64,000 nt of DNA from an uncultured Prevotellaceae bacterium (GTDB taxonomy: Bacteria > Bacteroidota > Bacteroidia > Bacteroidales > UBA3663): contig ONNR01000013.1 in the NCBI GenBank assembly GCA_900319235.1, positions 31,140-95,139 on the forward strand, read 5' to 3'. Positions within the stretch are counted from its first letter, which is position 1; each line of letters opens with the position of its first letter. Both the position numbers and the translations under genes were made by a program. Positions 27,669 through 37,447 of the stretch are shown piece after piece. A model generated the notes under the pieces. That model worked only from the letters and a program-made list of their open reading frames with translations, was not told where the DNA came from and made no database searches.

Positions 27669-27735
27669 TCGGAGTACTCGGAATACTCAGAATACTCGGA
27701 ATAATCCGATAATTCGAAAATTCCGAGTACTCCGA
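27669..27735. repeat. 16-bp perfect inverted repeat with 10-base periodic spacer
   Basis: TCGGAGTACTCGGAAT (27669-27684) and ATTCCGAGTACTCCGA (27720-27735) are exact complements around a 35-base spacer. The spacer itself contains further copies of ACTCGGAATACTCAGAAT. It lies between GH51 and GH43. Similar TCCGAGTATTCCGA units occur at 58765-58830. Confidence 0.75.
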
Positions 27736-27742
27736 AAAAGAC

Positions 27743-29782
27743 TTACTTCTTGACGATATATACTGCGAAGGTCTTGGCCTTCAATGTCACGTTGAGGACA
27801 TCGCCCTTGGCAGAGATGCTGGTTTCCTCGGGCACGATCTTCTCGGGCTCGTCGAGGGTATTGTCGGCATCGAGGTCATCGCTGTGGAGCAGAATCTGAC
27901 GAGCAGAGGTGATGCCGTCAAGACCATTGAAGCGTACGGCGAGCGATTGGTCGGAATCGCTGGTGTTGGCTACTTTGACGATGTATTCGCCTGTGCTCTT
28001 GTCAACGACAGCCGAAGCAAAGAGTCCGTTCTGGTCTTCGTCTCCTGCCACAACCTTGCCATCCATGGTGAGAAGCAGGACGTTGGTGCCCTTGTGGTGG
28101 CAATAGAGCTGCTGTACATAGTAGGACACGGACTTCATCGAGCGGAGGTTGTCGAACCAGATCATATCGGGACGCCACTGCCAGCCCTTGACGTGGGCAA
28201 AGAGAGGAGCGTAGGTGGCCATATGGACGATGTCGGCGTTGCGCTCGATACCGGTCATGTGGGCAGCTTCGTAGAGTGAGGTCTCGAAGTGATTCCACTT
28301 CTTGCCCTTGCCGTGGCAAGCATATTCGCCGGCGAATACGGCTGGACCCTCGCGATCATAATTGTCATAACGATGGCCGTGGCTGAGGAACCATGCCTCG
28401 TCGCGGTAGTAGTGCTCGTCATAGAGATCGACCTTGAGCTCCTTCATGCGTGGCTGCAGGAGGTCGAAGTCCCAACCTTCGGAGTTGGGTCCGGTGGTAC
28501 CGATGAGCTTGAGGTCGGGATAAGCGGCACGAAGGGCGTCACTGAAGAGTTTCAGACGGGAGGTGAAGGCTGGATTGTTGCCGCCATGTGCCTCGTCGTA
28601 GTCCCACTGCTCGTTGCCGACACCCAGATAGTGGAGGTTGAAGGGCTCGGGATGTCCCATTTCGGCGCGAACCTTGCCCCACTTGGTGTTGACATCACCA
28701 TTGGCGAACTCTACAAGGTCGAGAGCATCCTGGATGTAAGGCTTCAGGTCTTTGAGGGCAACGTGTACCTTGGCCTCGTCCTTGATCTCATTCTGGAACT
28801 GGCAAGCCAGACCGCAGCTGATGACAGGAAGTGGCTCACAACCGAAGTCCTCGCAAAGCTGGAAGAACTCGAAGAAGCCAAGGCCATAGCTCTGGTGATA
28901 ATCGGGATAAAGGCGATGAGGGAAGGTGTTCTCCCAACGGTTCTCGTTGATAGGACGATTCTCGACTGGACCTACGGAATTCTTCCACTGGTAGCGCTGC
29001 TCAAGGTTGGTGCCCTCGACGATGCAGCCGCCGGGGAAACGGAATACGCCGGGCTTGAGGTCGCAAAGCGCCTGAGCAAGATCCTTGCGCATGCCATTCT
29101 CGCGGCCCTTCCAGGTATCTTTGGGGAATACAGAGATGTGCTCGAGGTCGGTAGCCACGATTGGTTCCTTCTCGTCAAAGCCACGAAGGAAGATACGGAA
29201 GGCGAGATCATCGGCAGTTACTTTTGCGGTGATCTCTGTGGTGTACTTCTTCCATTCCTTGCCCTCTACGTCAATGCGACCGGAAGCAGTCTCCTGGGTC
29301 TCACCCATAGAGTCATTGTCGGAGAACCAAAGGAGTAGGGTGCTCTTGCCGCCATTTGGGCAACGAGCCCAAAGGCTTACACGATAGACTTCATCGGCCT
29401 TGGTGGCAATACCGAAGAAACCTTCGTTCTCAATACCAGTGCGCTTGTGTACGTGACCTGGATCGGAAAGACGTACATAATGAGGATTACGCTTGAATGG
29501 ACCATCGTTACGAACTTCAACCTTGCCGAAAGCCTGCCAGCCCATCAAGGCCTGTGGAAATTCGAACGAACGATTCTTGATCATTTCGGCATAGAGTCCG
29601 CCGTCGGCAGCATAGTTGATGTCTTCGAAGAAGATGCCGTACATCGTGTTCTTGATCTCGGCACCAGGTTGTGTGGCCTCGACGAGCAATTCGCTGGTGG
29701 GGACAGTAGGCTTATTGTCACAAGAAGCGAGGGTTATTGCACCAAGGGCCAAGAGAGCAAAAGAAGCAAAATTAGTTTTCAT
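27743..29782 (-). CDS. GH51 alpha-L-arabinofuranosidase lipoprotein
   Basis: Releases terminal arabinofuranose from arabinan or arabinoxylan oligosaccharides. The 679-residue protein has a lipoprotein signal (LLALGAITLASC, Cys ~20). The GH51 (beta/alpha)8 core has the acid/base Glu in LGVGNEQWDYDE and the nucleophile Glu in AVFAGEYACHG. MYGIFFEDINYAADGGLYAE is the typical N-terminal family phrase, and a carbohydrate-binding-like beta domain precedes the barrel (~60-220). It is first in the operon with GH43 and divergent from susC. Its own promoter is at 29857-29864. Confidence 0.94.
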   Translation of the reverse strand: MKTNFASFALLALGAITLASCDNKPTVPTSELLVEATQPGAEIKNTMYGIFFEDINYAADGGLYAEMIKNRSFEFPQALMGWQAFGKVEVRNDGPFKRNPHYVRLSDPGHVHKRTGIENEGFFGIATKADEVYRVSLWARCPNGGKSTLLLWFSDNDSMGETQETASGRIDVEGKEWKKYTTEITAKVTADDLAFRIFLRGFDEKEPIVATDLEHISVFPKDTWKGRENGMRKDLAQALCDLKPGVFRFPGGCIVEGTNLEQRYQWKNSVGPVENRPINENRWENTFPHRLYPDYHQSYGLGFFEFFQLCEDFGCEPLPVISCGLACQFQNEIKDEAKVHVALKDLKPYIQDALDLVEFANGDVNTKWGKVRAEMGHPEPFNLHYLGVGNEQWDYDEAHGGNNPAFTSRLKLFSDALRAAYPDLKLIGTTGPNSEGWDFDLLQPRMKELKVDLYDEHYYRDEAWFLSHGHRYDNYDREGPAVFAGEYACHGKGKKWNHFETSLYEAAHMTGIERNADIVHMATYAPLFAHVKGWQWRPDMIWFDNLRSMKSVSYYVQQLYCHHKGTNVLLLTMDGKVVAGDEDQNGLFASAVVDKSTGEYIVKVANTSDSDQSLAVRFNGLDGITSARQILLHSDDLDADNTLDEPEKIVPEETSISAKGDVLNVTLKAKTFAVYIVKK

Positions 29783-29856
29783 TGTGCATTTTTGGAATTT
29801 AATGTGCGTTATATAATAGAGTTGATAATAGTCGATAGGTCTTGTTTTAATCGATG

Positions 29857-29864
29857 CAAAGATA
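29857..29864 (-). promoter_or_regulatory. -7 box of the GH51-GH43 operon
   Basis: TATCTTTG on the minus strand matches TAnnTTTG. Transcription would start near 29850 with a ~68-base leader to the GH51 start. No convincing -33 TTTG is seen, which may mean an activator is needed. Confidence 0.65.
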
Positions 29865-30001
29865 GTGCTTTTTTTTGGAAATTTTATATATATTCATTAA
29901 GAAAAAAGTGTTTTGGAGTCAAAAAAGATGTATTTTTAGTTTTTTTCATCGTAATTTTCATATTTTTTTGTAAATAATTCTTATGTTTCAAAAAAAAACT
30001 C

Positions 30002-30009
30002 TATCTTTG
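30002..30009 (+). promoter_or_regulatory. -7 box upstream of susC
   Basis: TATCTTTG matches TAnnTTTG. The nearest TTTG is 31 bases upstream, too far, so the -33 element is weak or replaced by an activator site. The implied leader is about 260 bases, unusually long. Confidence 0.6.
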
Positions 30010-30277
30010 CGCATGAAATTTGTTTAAGCTTGAAGTTTTTCTCGATGATATTTCGAAGAATTAAGGATAGCCAACATTTGATAGTGGTGCTACAACTAAC
30101 AACACATTATCACACACATCTTAATCACAGATGCTTTTCAATGTTGCCATCGCCATTGACTCGTTGAGTATGCTTTATGCTCACGGGTGCTTTGCGATGT
30201 GAGTGACGTTTTGATTTGTCAAAAGCAGTCAAAAACAACTACACATTTTATATAATTAACACTAAATTAAAGTTACA

Positions 30278-33200
30278 ATGCAAAAGCAACTATTCTTATT
30301 GATGCTTGGTCTGAGTACCATGGGCGGCGTAGCGATTCATCCTACACCGGCAATGGCCTTAGAAGCACCGGCTCCTAACATTACTGTTAAGGGCCAAGTT
30401 GTTGACGACATGGGTGAACCACTCACAGGTGCAACCATCAAGGTGAAGGGTACGGCCACAGGTACGATTACTGACCTTGACGGTAACTTTGAGTTGAGCG
30501 TTGATCCCAATGCAACTCTCGAAGTGAGCTATGTAGGTTTCCAGAACCAGGACGTTCAGGTGAACGGACGCACATCGCTCCCCACTATCAAGATGGCTTC
30601 CGACAGCGAAATCCTTGAGCAGGTCGTTGTCGTAGGTTACGGTACACAGAAGAAAGCCGACCTCACCGGTTCGGTGGCTATCGTGAATGCGGAGGAAATG
30701 AAGAAGTCCTCCAACTCGAATATCTCGACCATGCTCGAGGGTAAGGTTCCTGGCGTACAGATTACCAGCGACGGTCAGCCTGGTGCAGATCCTGCAGTTC
30801 GTATCCGTGGTATCGGCTCGTTCGGCAGCACCGCTCCTCTCTACGTAATCGACGGTGTGCCCATGGGTACTACTATCCGCGACTTCTCGCCCAACGACAT
30901 CGAGACCATCCAGGTGCTCAAGGATGCATCGGCAGGTGCCATCTACGGTTCGCGTGCAGCCAACGGCGTGGTCATCATCACCACCAAGGGCGGTAAGAAA
31001 GACCAGCCTCTGAAGGTTGATTACAAGGGTTACTTTGGTATCGACCAGATCAGCAAGGGTGTCTATGACGTGATGGATGCCGACCAGTACAGCAACTACC
31101 TCGGCCAGGCCGCTGCCAATTCGGGCACTCCACTCCCCGGTGGCTACAGCCAGCAGGGCGACGGAAGCTACAAGTTCCGCGATGCTACCAACACCGATTG
31201 GTTTGACGAAGTGTTCAAGATGGGTGTTCGCCAGAATCACAACGTGAACCTCAGTGGTGGTGGTGCCAACAATACTTATAATGTAGGTCTTGACTACTTC
31301 AACCAGAAGGGTACCCTCGAAGGTGCAGGTCCTAACTACGAGCGTTATACTGCCCGTGTGAACAACTCGATGGATGCCAAGTTCATCAAGTTCCGCACAA
31401 GCCTTACTTATTCACACTCAAGCCAGGACGGTATGGGACTCTCGAATGCTTCGGAGTACGTACAGGGTCTTTATGGTGATGTGACCAATGTGCTTCGTGG
31501 TACGCTGCTGATGCAGCCAACCATCAAGGCATATGACGATTCAACCTGGGTTCTCGATGATAAGGTTGGTTCGGCAAGCAGTTTCAATTACGATGCCTAC
31601 GGCTACGGCGTTTATTATGACACCGTGCATGGCGATATCTCTGCTTCGAACCCATTGCTCGTCAACAACCTGTTGACTCGTAATACGATCGTCGATCGCA
31701 TCGTGGGTACCGGCTCGGCCGACGTTGACCTCCTTGGTATGTTTGGCGTCGAGAGCAAGAACCACAAACTCAACTATAAGATCAATCTTTCCTACAGCAA
31801 GACACATGCTCAGGACAAGACTTGGGTTTCAGCATGGATCCAGAGCAACCGTGTATATCTCGACAAGAGTAACGAGCGTTTGTCGAAGAATAGCCGCACC
31901 TATTCTGATGCGCTGATCGAGAACACGTTGACCTATGATGGTACTATCGGTCGCAACCATGTCAACCTCGTTGTAGGTCAGACTTACGAGGAGGAGAATA
32001 CCCACGAGCTGAATGCCTGGGGCGTCAATCTTGCAGAACCTTACTTCCTGCAGATCCAGAATGCCGGTACACGTGATGCTTCCTCTTACGAGTTCAAGCA
32101 TGCCCTTACTTCCTATATTGCCCGTTTGAACTATGACTTCGATGGCCGTTACCTGATTTCTGCTATCGTACGTCGTGACGGAAGCTCTCGTCTTACGAAG
32201 GACATCCGTTGGGAGACCTTCCCATCGGTATCACTTGGCTGGCGTATCGACCGCGAGCCTTGGTTCAAGGTAAGCAAGAACGTTGTCAACCTCTTGAAGC
32301 TCCGTGGCAGCTACGGTGTGCTCGGTAACGAGAACATTGGTGAATACCAGTTCCAGGCTACCATGATGCGCAAGAACATGACCTACAGCTTTGGCAATGT
32401 CCCAGTGCTTGGTTCTGCCCTCTCTACCTTCGTGAATGAGAATATCGCATGGGAAAAGAAGAAGACTTCCAATGCTGGTATCGATATCGCTATGTTCAAC
32501 AACCGCATCGAGTTCACTGCAGAGTGGTACAAGAACGTCTCTGAAGACCTTCTTTATGGCGTTCCCGTTCCTGCCAGTGGAGGTTTTGCCAACACAAGCG
32601 TGACGATGAATGCTGCCTCGATGGAGAACAGCGGTCTTGAGTTCTCGCTGACCTATCGCAACCACGATCATCCATTGAAGTATGATGTTAGTGCCAACTT
32701 GAGCACCTTGAAGAACAAGGTTACCTCTCTTGGTTTCGGCACCGACTCGTTCATCTCTGGTGCATACGCAACCTATGTAGGCGAGGAGATTGGTCAGTTC
32801 TACGGCTGGGTTTATGAAGGCATTGCCCGCACCCAGGAGGAACTCAATGCTCACAATGCTGTGGCTCGCCAGGATGGCGCCAACGTGGGTGACTGCCTCT
32901 ACAAGGATATGAATGGTGACGGCATCGTCAACGGTGACGACCAGGTAGTGCTCGGCAGCGGTCTGCCAAAGATCAACTTTGGTCTGAGTGCTCACTTCGA
33001 GTACAAGCGTGTCGATCTCAGCATTTCGACTTTCGGAGCTCTCGACTACCACGTATCAGACGACATCTACAACAGCCTCAACTCATGCTATGGTTATGGC
33101 AACAAGGAGGTAGGTATGCTGGATGCCAACCGTTGGGAAGGCACGAGCTACGTATCGGATGTTCCTCGCACTTATCTCTCCAACAATGCTTCGCTGGCTT

Positions 33201-33469
33201 GGAACGACCTCTTCAGCGACCGCAAGATCCAGAATGCTGCCTATTGGAAGATTGCCAACATCGAACTTGGCGTCAACCTGCCTGACAAGTGGTTCGGCGG
33301 TTATGTCTCTGGCGTACGCATCTATGGTTCTGCCCAGAACCTTTATACCTTCACAGGTTATCATGGCTATAATGTCGATTATGCAGGCGGTACCTTCACC
33401 CCGGGCTATAACTTCTGTTCGTTCCCAACGCCTCGCACATTCATGGCCGGTATCCTCTTCTCATTCTAA
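30278..33469 (+). CDS. SusC/RagA-type TonB-dependent outer membrane transporter
   Basis: A 1063-residue outer-membrane glycan importer. The signal peptide ends near residue 27 (GGVAIHPTPAMA). A carboxypeptidase-D-regulatory-like domain (ITVKGQVVDDMGEPLTGATI, ~35-110) comes next, then the plug domain with EQVVVVGYGTQKKADLTGSV (the SusC TonB-box region) and VRIRGIGSFG. A long beta-barrel follows. It is first of a three-gene operon with SusD and a binding protein. The adjacent GH43 and GH51 enzymes point to arabinan oligosaccharides as cargo (inference). No ECF sigma, anti-sigma or hybrid two-component gene adjoins. Confidence 0.95.
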   Translation: MQKQLFLLMLGLSTMGGVAIHPTPAMALEAPAPNITVKGQVVDDMGEPLTGATIKVKGTATGTITDLDGNFELSVDPNATLEVSYVGFQNQDVQVNGRTSLPTIKMASDSEILEQVVVVGYGTQKKADLTGSVAIVNAEEMKKSSNSNISTMLEGKVPGVQITSDGQPGADPAVRIRGIGSFGSTAPLYVIDGVPMGTTIRDFSPNDIETIQVLKDASAGAIYGSRAANGVVIITTKGGKKDQPLKVDYKGYFGIDQISKGVYDVMDADQYSNYLGQAAANSGTPLPGGYSQQGDGSYKFRDATNTDWFDEVFKMGVRQNHNVNLSGGGANNTYNVGLDYFNQKGTLEGAGPNYERYTARVNNSMDAKFIKFRTSLTYSHSSQDGMGLSNASEYVQGLYGDVTNVLRGTLLMQPTIKAYDDSTWVLDDKVGSASSFNYDAYGYGVYYDTVHGDISASNPLLVNNLLTRNTIVDRIVGTGSADVDLLGMFGVESKNHKLNYKINLSYSKTHAQDKTWVSAWIQSNRVYLDKSNERLSKNSRTYSDALIENTLTYDGTIGRNHVNLVVGQTYEEENTHELNAWGVNLAEPYFLQIQNAGTRDASSYEFKHALTSYIARLNYDFDGRYLISAIVRRDGSSRLTKDIRWETFPSVSLGWRIDREPWFKVSKNVVNLLKLRGSYGVLGNENIGEYQFQATMMRKNMTYSFGNVPVLGSALSTFVNENIAWEKKKTSNAGIDIAMFNNRIEFTAEWYKNVSEDLLYGVPVPASGGFANTSVTMNAASMENSGLEFSLTYRNHDHPLKYDVSANLSTLKNKVTSLGFGTDSFISGAYATYVGEEIGQFYGWVYEGIARTQEELNAHNAVARQDGANVGDCLYKDMNGDGIVNGDDQVVLGSGLPKINFGLSAHFEYKRVDLSISTFGALDYHVSDDIYNSLNSCYGYGNKEVGMLDANRWEGTSYVSDVPRTYLSNNASLAWNDLFSDRKIQNAAYWKIANIELGVNLPDKWFGGYVSGVRIYGSAQNLYTFTGYHGYNVDYAGGTFTPGYNFCSFPTPRTFMAGILFSF

Positions 33470-33497
33470 GTCGAGAACATGACAAATTTTTGAAAAA

Positions 33498-35294
33498 TTG
33501 AAGAATATGAAACTATATAGAATATCCTTTGCACTATTGTTGGGTCTCGGCGTGATGACTTCATGCGACGACAAGCTGGATCTGATCAATCCCAACCAGC
33601 AGACCACCAGTACCTGGGGCAACACTGCCGCCGACCTGGAGGAAGCCGTGATTGCCGCCTACAACCATATCCGCATGGAGGGCACTTACGCTCGTGTGGG
33701 TTACAATATTGATGTTTGCCGTGGTGACGAAGTTTGGAACTCTTCACAGGTTTGGTATATGCCTTTCGATGACCTCAATGAGCCAATCACCGACGAAATC
33801 GGCCAGTGGTCATGGCGTGACTGGTACTATACCATCACCGTTACCAACTATGTCCTTTCTCGTTGTGGCGAAGACAACAATGCTCTCACCGAACAGTACA
33901 AGCGTATCAAGGGTCAGGTGCTCTTCCTCCGTGGCCTTGCTTATTTCAATTTGGCTAACTATTATCAGAATCCTGCGCTGATTACCGACTTTGGTGCTTA
34001 TTCGACTCTTGATGGTCTCTATGCCGCCAATGTGCAAGAAGGCGAGGAGAATGGATTTGCCCAGTATGACCGTGTTCTTGACCAGGTGGAAGCTGACTTC
34101 CAGGAGGCTATGACACTTCTCCCATCGCGTGATCTGGGAGGTGAATGGGCCAAGGGACGTGCTACTTGTGGAGCCGCCGCCGGCTATTATGCCCGCACGC
34201 TCATGCAGCGTCACAAGTACAGCGAGGCTCTTGCCGTGCTCAAGGACATCATTGGCAAACGCTATGGCAGCTACAAGCTGATGGCCAACTACGGTGACAA
34301 CTTCCGCGAAGGTCCTGCTTATGAGAACAATGAGGAGAGCCTCTTCGAAGTACAGTTCCTCGATCATGATTCTCAGGGTACCGACGACGAATGGACTCCT
34401 GTCAACACCAGTGCCAATGCTACCCAGGGTTCTGCTATCGAAAGTAACTTTGGCCCCGGCGACTTCGGCGGATGGGCTGACCTTTCGGCTTCTCCTTGGC
34501 TCTACAACCTTTTCAAGGCTGAGCGTACCACCAATGGTAACCTTGATCCACGTCTTTACTGGACCATCGGCACCTACGAGCCCGAATGGGACGGCTTCGA
34601 GTATGGCAATGTCTGCTTCACAGTTCCTATGTCGGCTGATGCATTCATCGTGACCAACAACAACTTTGGTGGTCTTCCGATTGCCAAGTGGACCAACCTC
34701 CGCACTGGCCTTTACGACAAGGTGGTTACCGGTCTGCACGATGGTATCAACCTCCGTATGATGCGCTATTCCGACGTGCTGCTTCGTGCCGCCGAATGCG
34801 AGAACGAGGTGAACGGACCTACCCAGCAGGCTATCGACTGGATCAACGAGGTTCGTACCCGTGCTGGTCTCGCTGGTCTCAATCTTGCCAACTTCAATTC
34901 TAAGGACAAGCTCTTCGAACAGATTGCCAATGTCGAGCGCCCGAAGGAGTTTGGCTGCGAGTATGGCCGTGGTCTTGACCTGATTCGTTGGGGCTTCTTC
35001 TACGATGCAGCTCGTTTGGCTCAGATCAAGCAGCATGCCGCTGTCAATTTCTGGACAAGAGCTGATTATGAGTCAGGCTCCTACGCTTATACCCCTAAGG
35101 ATGCCGTCAGCTACGATGGATGCTCGAAGAGCTCGTTTGACACGTTCGTCGATGGTCATGAGTACCTGCCCATCTTCCAGGGTACGCTCAACGACAACCC
35201 GAACCTCGTGGGCAACTCTGCCAACAACAGCACTTCGAATGCTTCTTACTTCTCAAGCAAAGGTTGGACTGTTCATCCAGTCGTTGACCTCTAA
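33498..35294 (+). CDS. SusD/RagB-type glycan-binding lipoprotein
   Basis: The surface lid partner of SusC that captures oligosaccharides. It has a lipoprotein signal (LLLGLGVMTSCDD, Cys ~23) and 598 residues of mainly helical TPR-like SusD fold. The typical phrases are KGQVLFLRGLAYFNLANYYQ (~138-157) and, near the C-terminus, RPKEFGCEYGRGLDLIRWG, equivalent to the family R.xE.xEG.R..DL.RW motif. It starts 28 bases after susC. Confidence 0.95.
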   Translation: MKNMKLYRISFALLLGLGVMTSCDDKLDLINPNQQTTSTWGNTAADLEEAVIAAYNHIRMEGTYARVGYNIDVCRGDEVWNSSQVWYMPFDDLNEPITDEIGQWSWRDWYYTITVTNYVLSRCGEDNNALTEQYKRIKGQVLFLRGLAYFNLANYYQNPALITDFGAYSTLDGLYAANVQEGEENGFAQYDRVLDQVEADFQEAMTLLPSRDLGGEWAKGRATCGAAAGYYARTLMQRHKYSEALAVLKDIIGKRYGSYKLMANYGDNFREGPAYENNEESLFEVQFLDHDSQGTDDEWTPVNTSANATQGSAIESNFGPGDFGGWADLSASPWLYNLFKAERTTNGNLDPRLYWTIGTYEPEWDGFEYGNVCFTVPMSADAFIVTNNNFGGLPIAKWTNLRTGLYDKVVTGLHDGINLRMMRYSDVLLRAAECENEVNGPTQQAIDWINEVRTRAGLAGLNLANFNSKDKLFEQIANVERPKEFGCEYGRGLDLIRWGFFYDAARLAQIKQHAAVNFWTRADYESGSYAYTPKDAVSYDGCSKSSFDTFVDGHEYLPIFQGTLNDNPNLVGNSANNSTSNASYFSSKGWTVHPVVDL

Positions 35295-35333
35295 ACAAAT
35301 AAGAATTAATTGACACTTATTTATTTCAAGAAA

Positions 35334-37250
35334 ATGAGACATCAAAATAAATTAGCATCCCTTTTCGGCGTTGCAGCTCTCGGTCTGGCGCTGACGGGTT
35401 GTGAGGGCGGTGACCTTTATAACATCGATTCTCCCGACTGGATTGCCGAAAGAGCTGACTCGATTGCCAACTCTAAGTCCAACGAGCCGCAGGAAGAGCT
35501 CGAAGGTATGGAGGAGGATGTATATACCATTGGCAATACTGACTACTCTACGGGCTGGTGGGCAACATTCTCAAAGTATTATCAGATTCCCGATGGCGAG
35601 ACTTGGAACGCGATTTTCAATCTGAACATCAATCCCAATGCCTCCAACACCTACAAGAACTTTGCACTCATTCTCTGCAACGACGAGGATCGTGGCGCCG
35701 GCAACTACAAGGAATATGGTGCCATCCGTTATGACAACCAGCCCAGTGGTAACTCCGAGTGGGGCGACTACATCGACCGCGATTGCGTAGAGAGCACGCT
35801 CACTTTCGGCAGCGATACTGATGCCGGTGTTGAGAAACTCGGTGGTCGCGTCACCCTTACCATCGACCGTTCGGATCCAAGCACGTTCGTCGTAAAGATG
35901 ACCAATGGTACTGTCACCAAGACTTACAAGGCCAAGTCGGCTCTTCCGAACTTGAATGCCGATGAGTCGAACAACAAGATTCGTGCCTTCCTCGTTCCAG
36001 AAGGTTCCTACATCAACTTCCTACAGTCGAACATCGAGCCTATCGGTGGCTTCACTTCTGCCGAGGACAAGCAGCCACTTTCGTTGAAGCTGAATGGTGT
36101 GCCTCGCAAGGTGCTCGAGAACACCGAGCTTGCTGACTTCTTGGCAAATATCACCGCTACCGTCGAGTTCGAGCAGCAAGTTTCGAAGACTGTGATAGCT
36201 GAGGACCTCACTATCGAGGTAATTCCGGATCTTGCTTCTTTGGGCACGAAGACACTCGTGGCTGCCTATAACAAGACCTTCAAGGGCGAGAATGCTGCTC
36301 AGCCAGTCATTGGTTATGCAACGTTCGAGGTTGTTGACAAGATGTACACCAGCGTTGGTGCCACCGACAACTCGACACCATTCTGGGGCGCTCATTCCGA
36401 GTACGTCAAGGTAGCTCCTTACGAGACCTTCGTTTCGAACTTCACCAACTTCACCAGTGGTATATCCAACTGGAACAACTTCTGTGTAGTTCTCACTCGT
36501 CTGGATGCCAGCGAGTATGCTGTTGTTCGCGCCGACAACTATGGTTGGGGTGATGGCTATGGCAATTGTATCCCAAGTGGTGGACAGGCCGACTGGGGCG
36601 CATGGCTTGCTGCTATGGATGGCGCCAAGGTAACCACCTTCGTGACCAACAATGGCGACGGCACAGCTGACGTGAAGTGCGTGATGGTTGGCAATGATGG
36701 CAATACCTATTATCAGGATTACATCGGCATCGGTGGCGTTGATCCCGAGGACTTCTACTTCCACTTCACCGTGGATGGCAGCCACATCGAGTTCGATAAT
36801 GTCATTGGCGAGGAAGACAACTCATCTCCATTCTGGGGCGCTCACTCCGAGTATGTCAATGTGCCTGCTGGCCAAACCTATACACAGCGCTTCAAGAACT
36901 TCACCAATGGTGTTTCGAACTGGAACAACTTCTGTGTAGTTCTCACCCGTCTGGATGCCACTGAGTATGCTGTTGTACGTGCCGACAACTATGGTTGGGG
37001 CGACAGCTATGCAGCTTGTATTCCAAGCGGTGGCCAGCTCGATTGGGGCGCTTGGCTCGCAGCTATGGACGAAGCTATGGTAACCGTTTCGGTAACCAAC
37101 AATGGCGACGGCACAGCTGACGTGAAGTGCGTGATGGTGGGCAACGATGGTAACACCTATTATCAGGATTACCTCGGCATCAGCCCAGTTGATCCCGCGG
37201 ACCTCTACTTCCACTTCACCGTCGATGGCAGCCATCTGATATTCGAGTAA
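35334..37250 (+). CDS. Surface glycan-binding lipoprotein with three repeated modules (SusE/F position)
   Basis: I choose the ATG at 35334, which gives a clean lipoprotein signal (SLFGVAALGLALTGC). The 638-residue product has a module at ~45-220, an Ig-like linker at ~230-330, and two very similar modules at ~333-490 and ~493-638. The last two share long identical stretches such as NWNNFCVVLTRLDA and YAVVRADNYGWGD. Each module opens with a Trp/Tyr-rich SxxFWGAHSEY-type strand and ends with FHFTVDGSH. A related module is in the GH43 enzyme. The position downstream of susD marks it as the glycan-binding protein of the locus; the module family is not one I can name. Confidence 0.85.
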   Translation: MRHQNKLASLFGVAALGLALTGCEGGDLYNIDSPDWIAERADSIANSKSNEPQEELEGMEEDVYTIGNTDYSTGWWATFSKYYQIPDGETWNAIFNLNINPNASNTYKNFALILCNDEDRGAGNYKEYGAIRYDNQPSGNSEWGDYIDRDCVESTLTFGSDTDAGVEKLGGRVTLTIDRSDPSTFVVKMTNGTVTKTYKAKSALPNLNADESNNKIRAFLVPEGSYINFLQSNIEPIGGFTSAEDKQPLSLKLNGVPRKVLENTELADFLANITATVEFEQQVSKTVIAEDLTIEVIPDLASLGTKTLVAAYNKTFKGENAAQPVIGYATFEVVDKMYTSVGATDNSTPFWGAHSEYVKVAPYETFVSNFTNFTSGISNWNNFCVVLTRLDASEYAVVRADNYGWGDGYGNCIPSGGQADWGAWLAAMDGAKVTTFVTNNGDGTADVKCVMVGNDGNTYYQDYIGIGGVDPEDFYFHFTVDGSHIEFDNVIGEEDNSSPFWGAHSEYVNVPAGQTYTQRFKNFTNGVSNWNNFCVVLTRLDATEYAVVRADNYGWGDSYAACIPSGGQLDWGAWLAAMDEAMVTVSVTNNGDGTADVKCVMVGNDGNTYYQDYLGISPVDPADLYFHFTVDGSHLIFE

Positions 37251-37299
37251 ATCGCTGAGTCTCTTCGCTATTCGTGGCAAGAGAAGGATTCTAAATTGG

Positions 37300-37340
37300 A
37301 AGACCGAAGTGACAAACAGACCACTTCGGTCTTCTTTTTC
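37300..37340 (+). terminator. Terminator of the susC-susD-binding protein operon
   Basis: A 12-bp stem, AAGACCGAAGTG (37300-37311) with CACTTCGGTCTT (37322-37333), followed by CTTTTTC. Confidence 0.9.
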
Positions 37341-37394
37341 TCTACACAATTGTTAATTGTTAATTTTTAATTGTTATTTTACATTTATTTTTCG

Positions 37395-37402
37395 TATCTT
37401 TG
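37395..37402 (+). promoter_or_regulatory. -7 box of rpsA
   Basis: TATCTTTG preceded by an AT-rich stretch of TTAATTGTTAATT repeats. It overlaps the upstream part of the rpsA open frame and shows that the true start is the ATG at 37448. Confidence 0.75.
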
Positions 37403-37447
37403 CGCCGCTTTTGCCCACTAAAGGGCAGGCCTAACGAAATTTTTTAT

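Larger units (their letters stand above)
29783..30277. other. Divergent regulatory region between GH51 and susC
   Basis: A 495-base AT-rich gap with no gene. It holds the GH51 promoter (minus) and a susC promoter (plus), long A and T runs around 29870-30000, and a ~260-base susC leader. I see no operator dyad that I can assign to a known regulator. Confidence 0.7.

Noticed and set aside
28289..29338. 349-codon plus-strand open frame opposite GH51
   Set aside because: It is a shadow of the GH51 gene on the minus strand, with no signal or domain.
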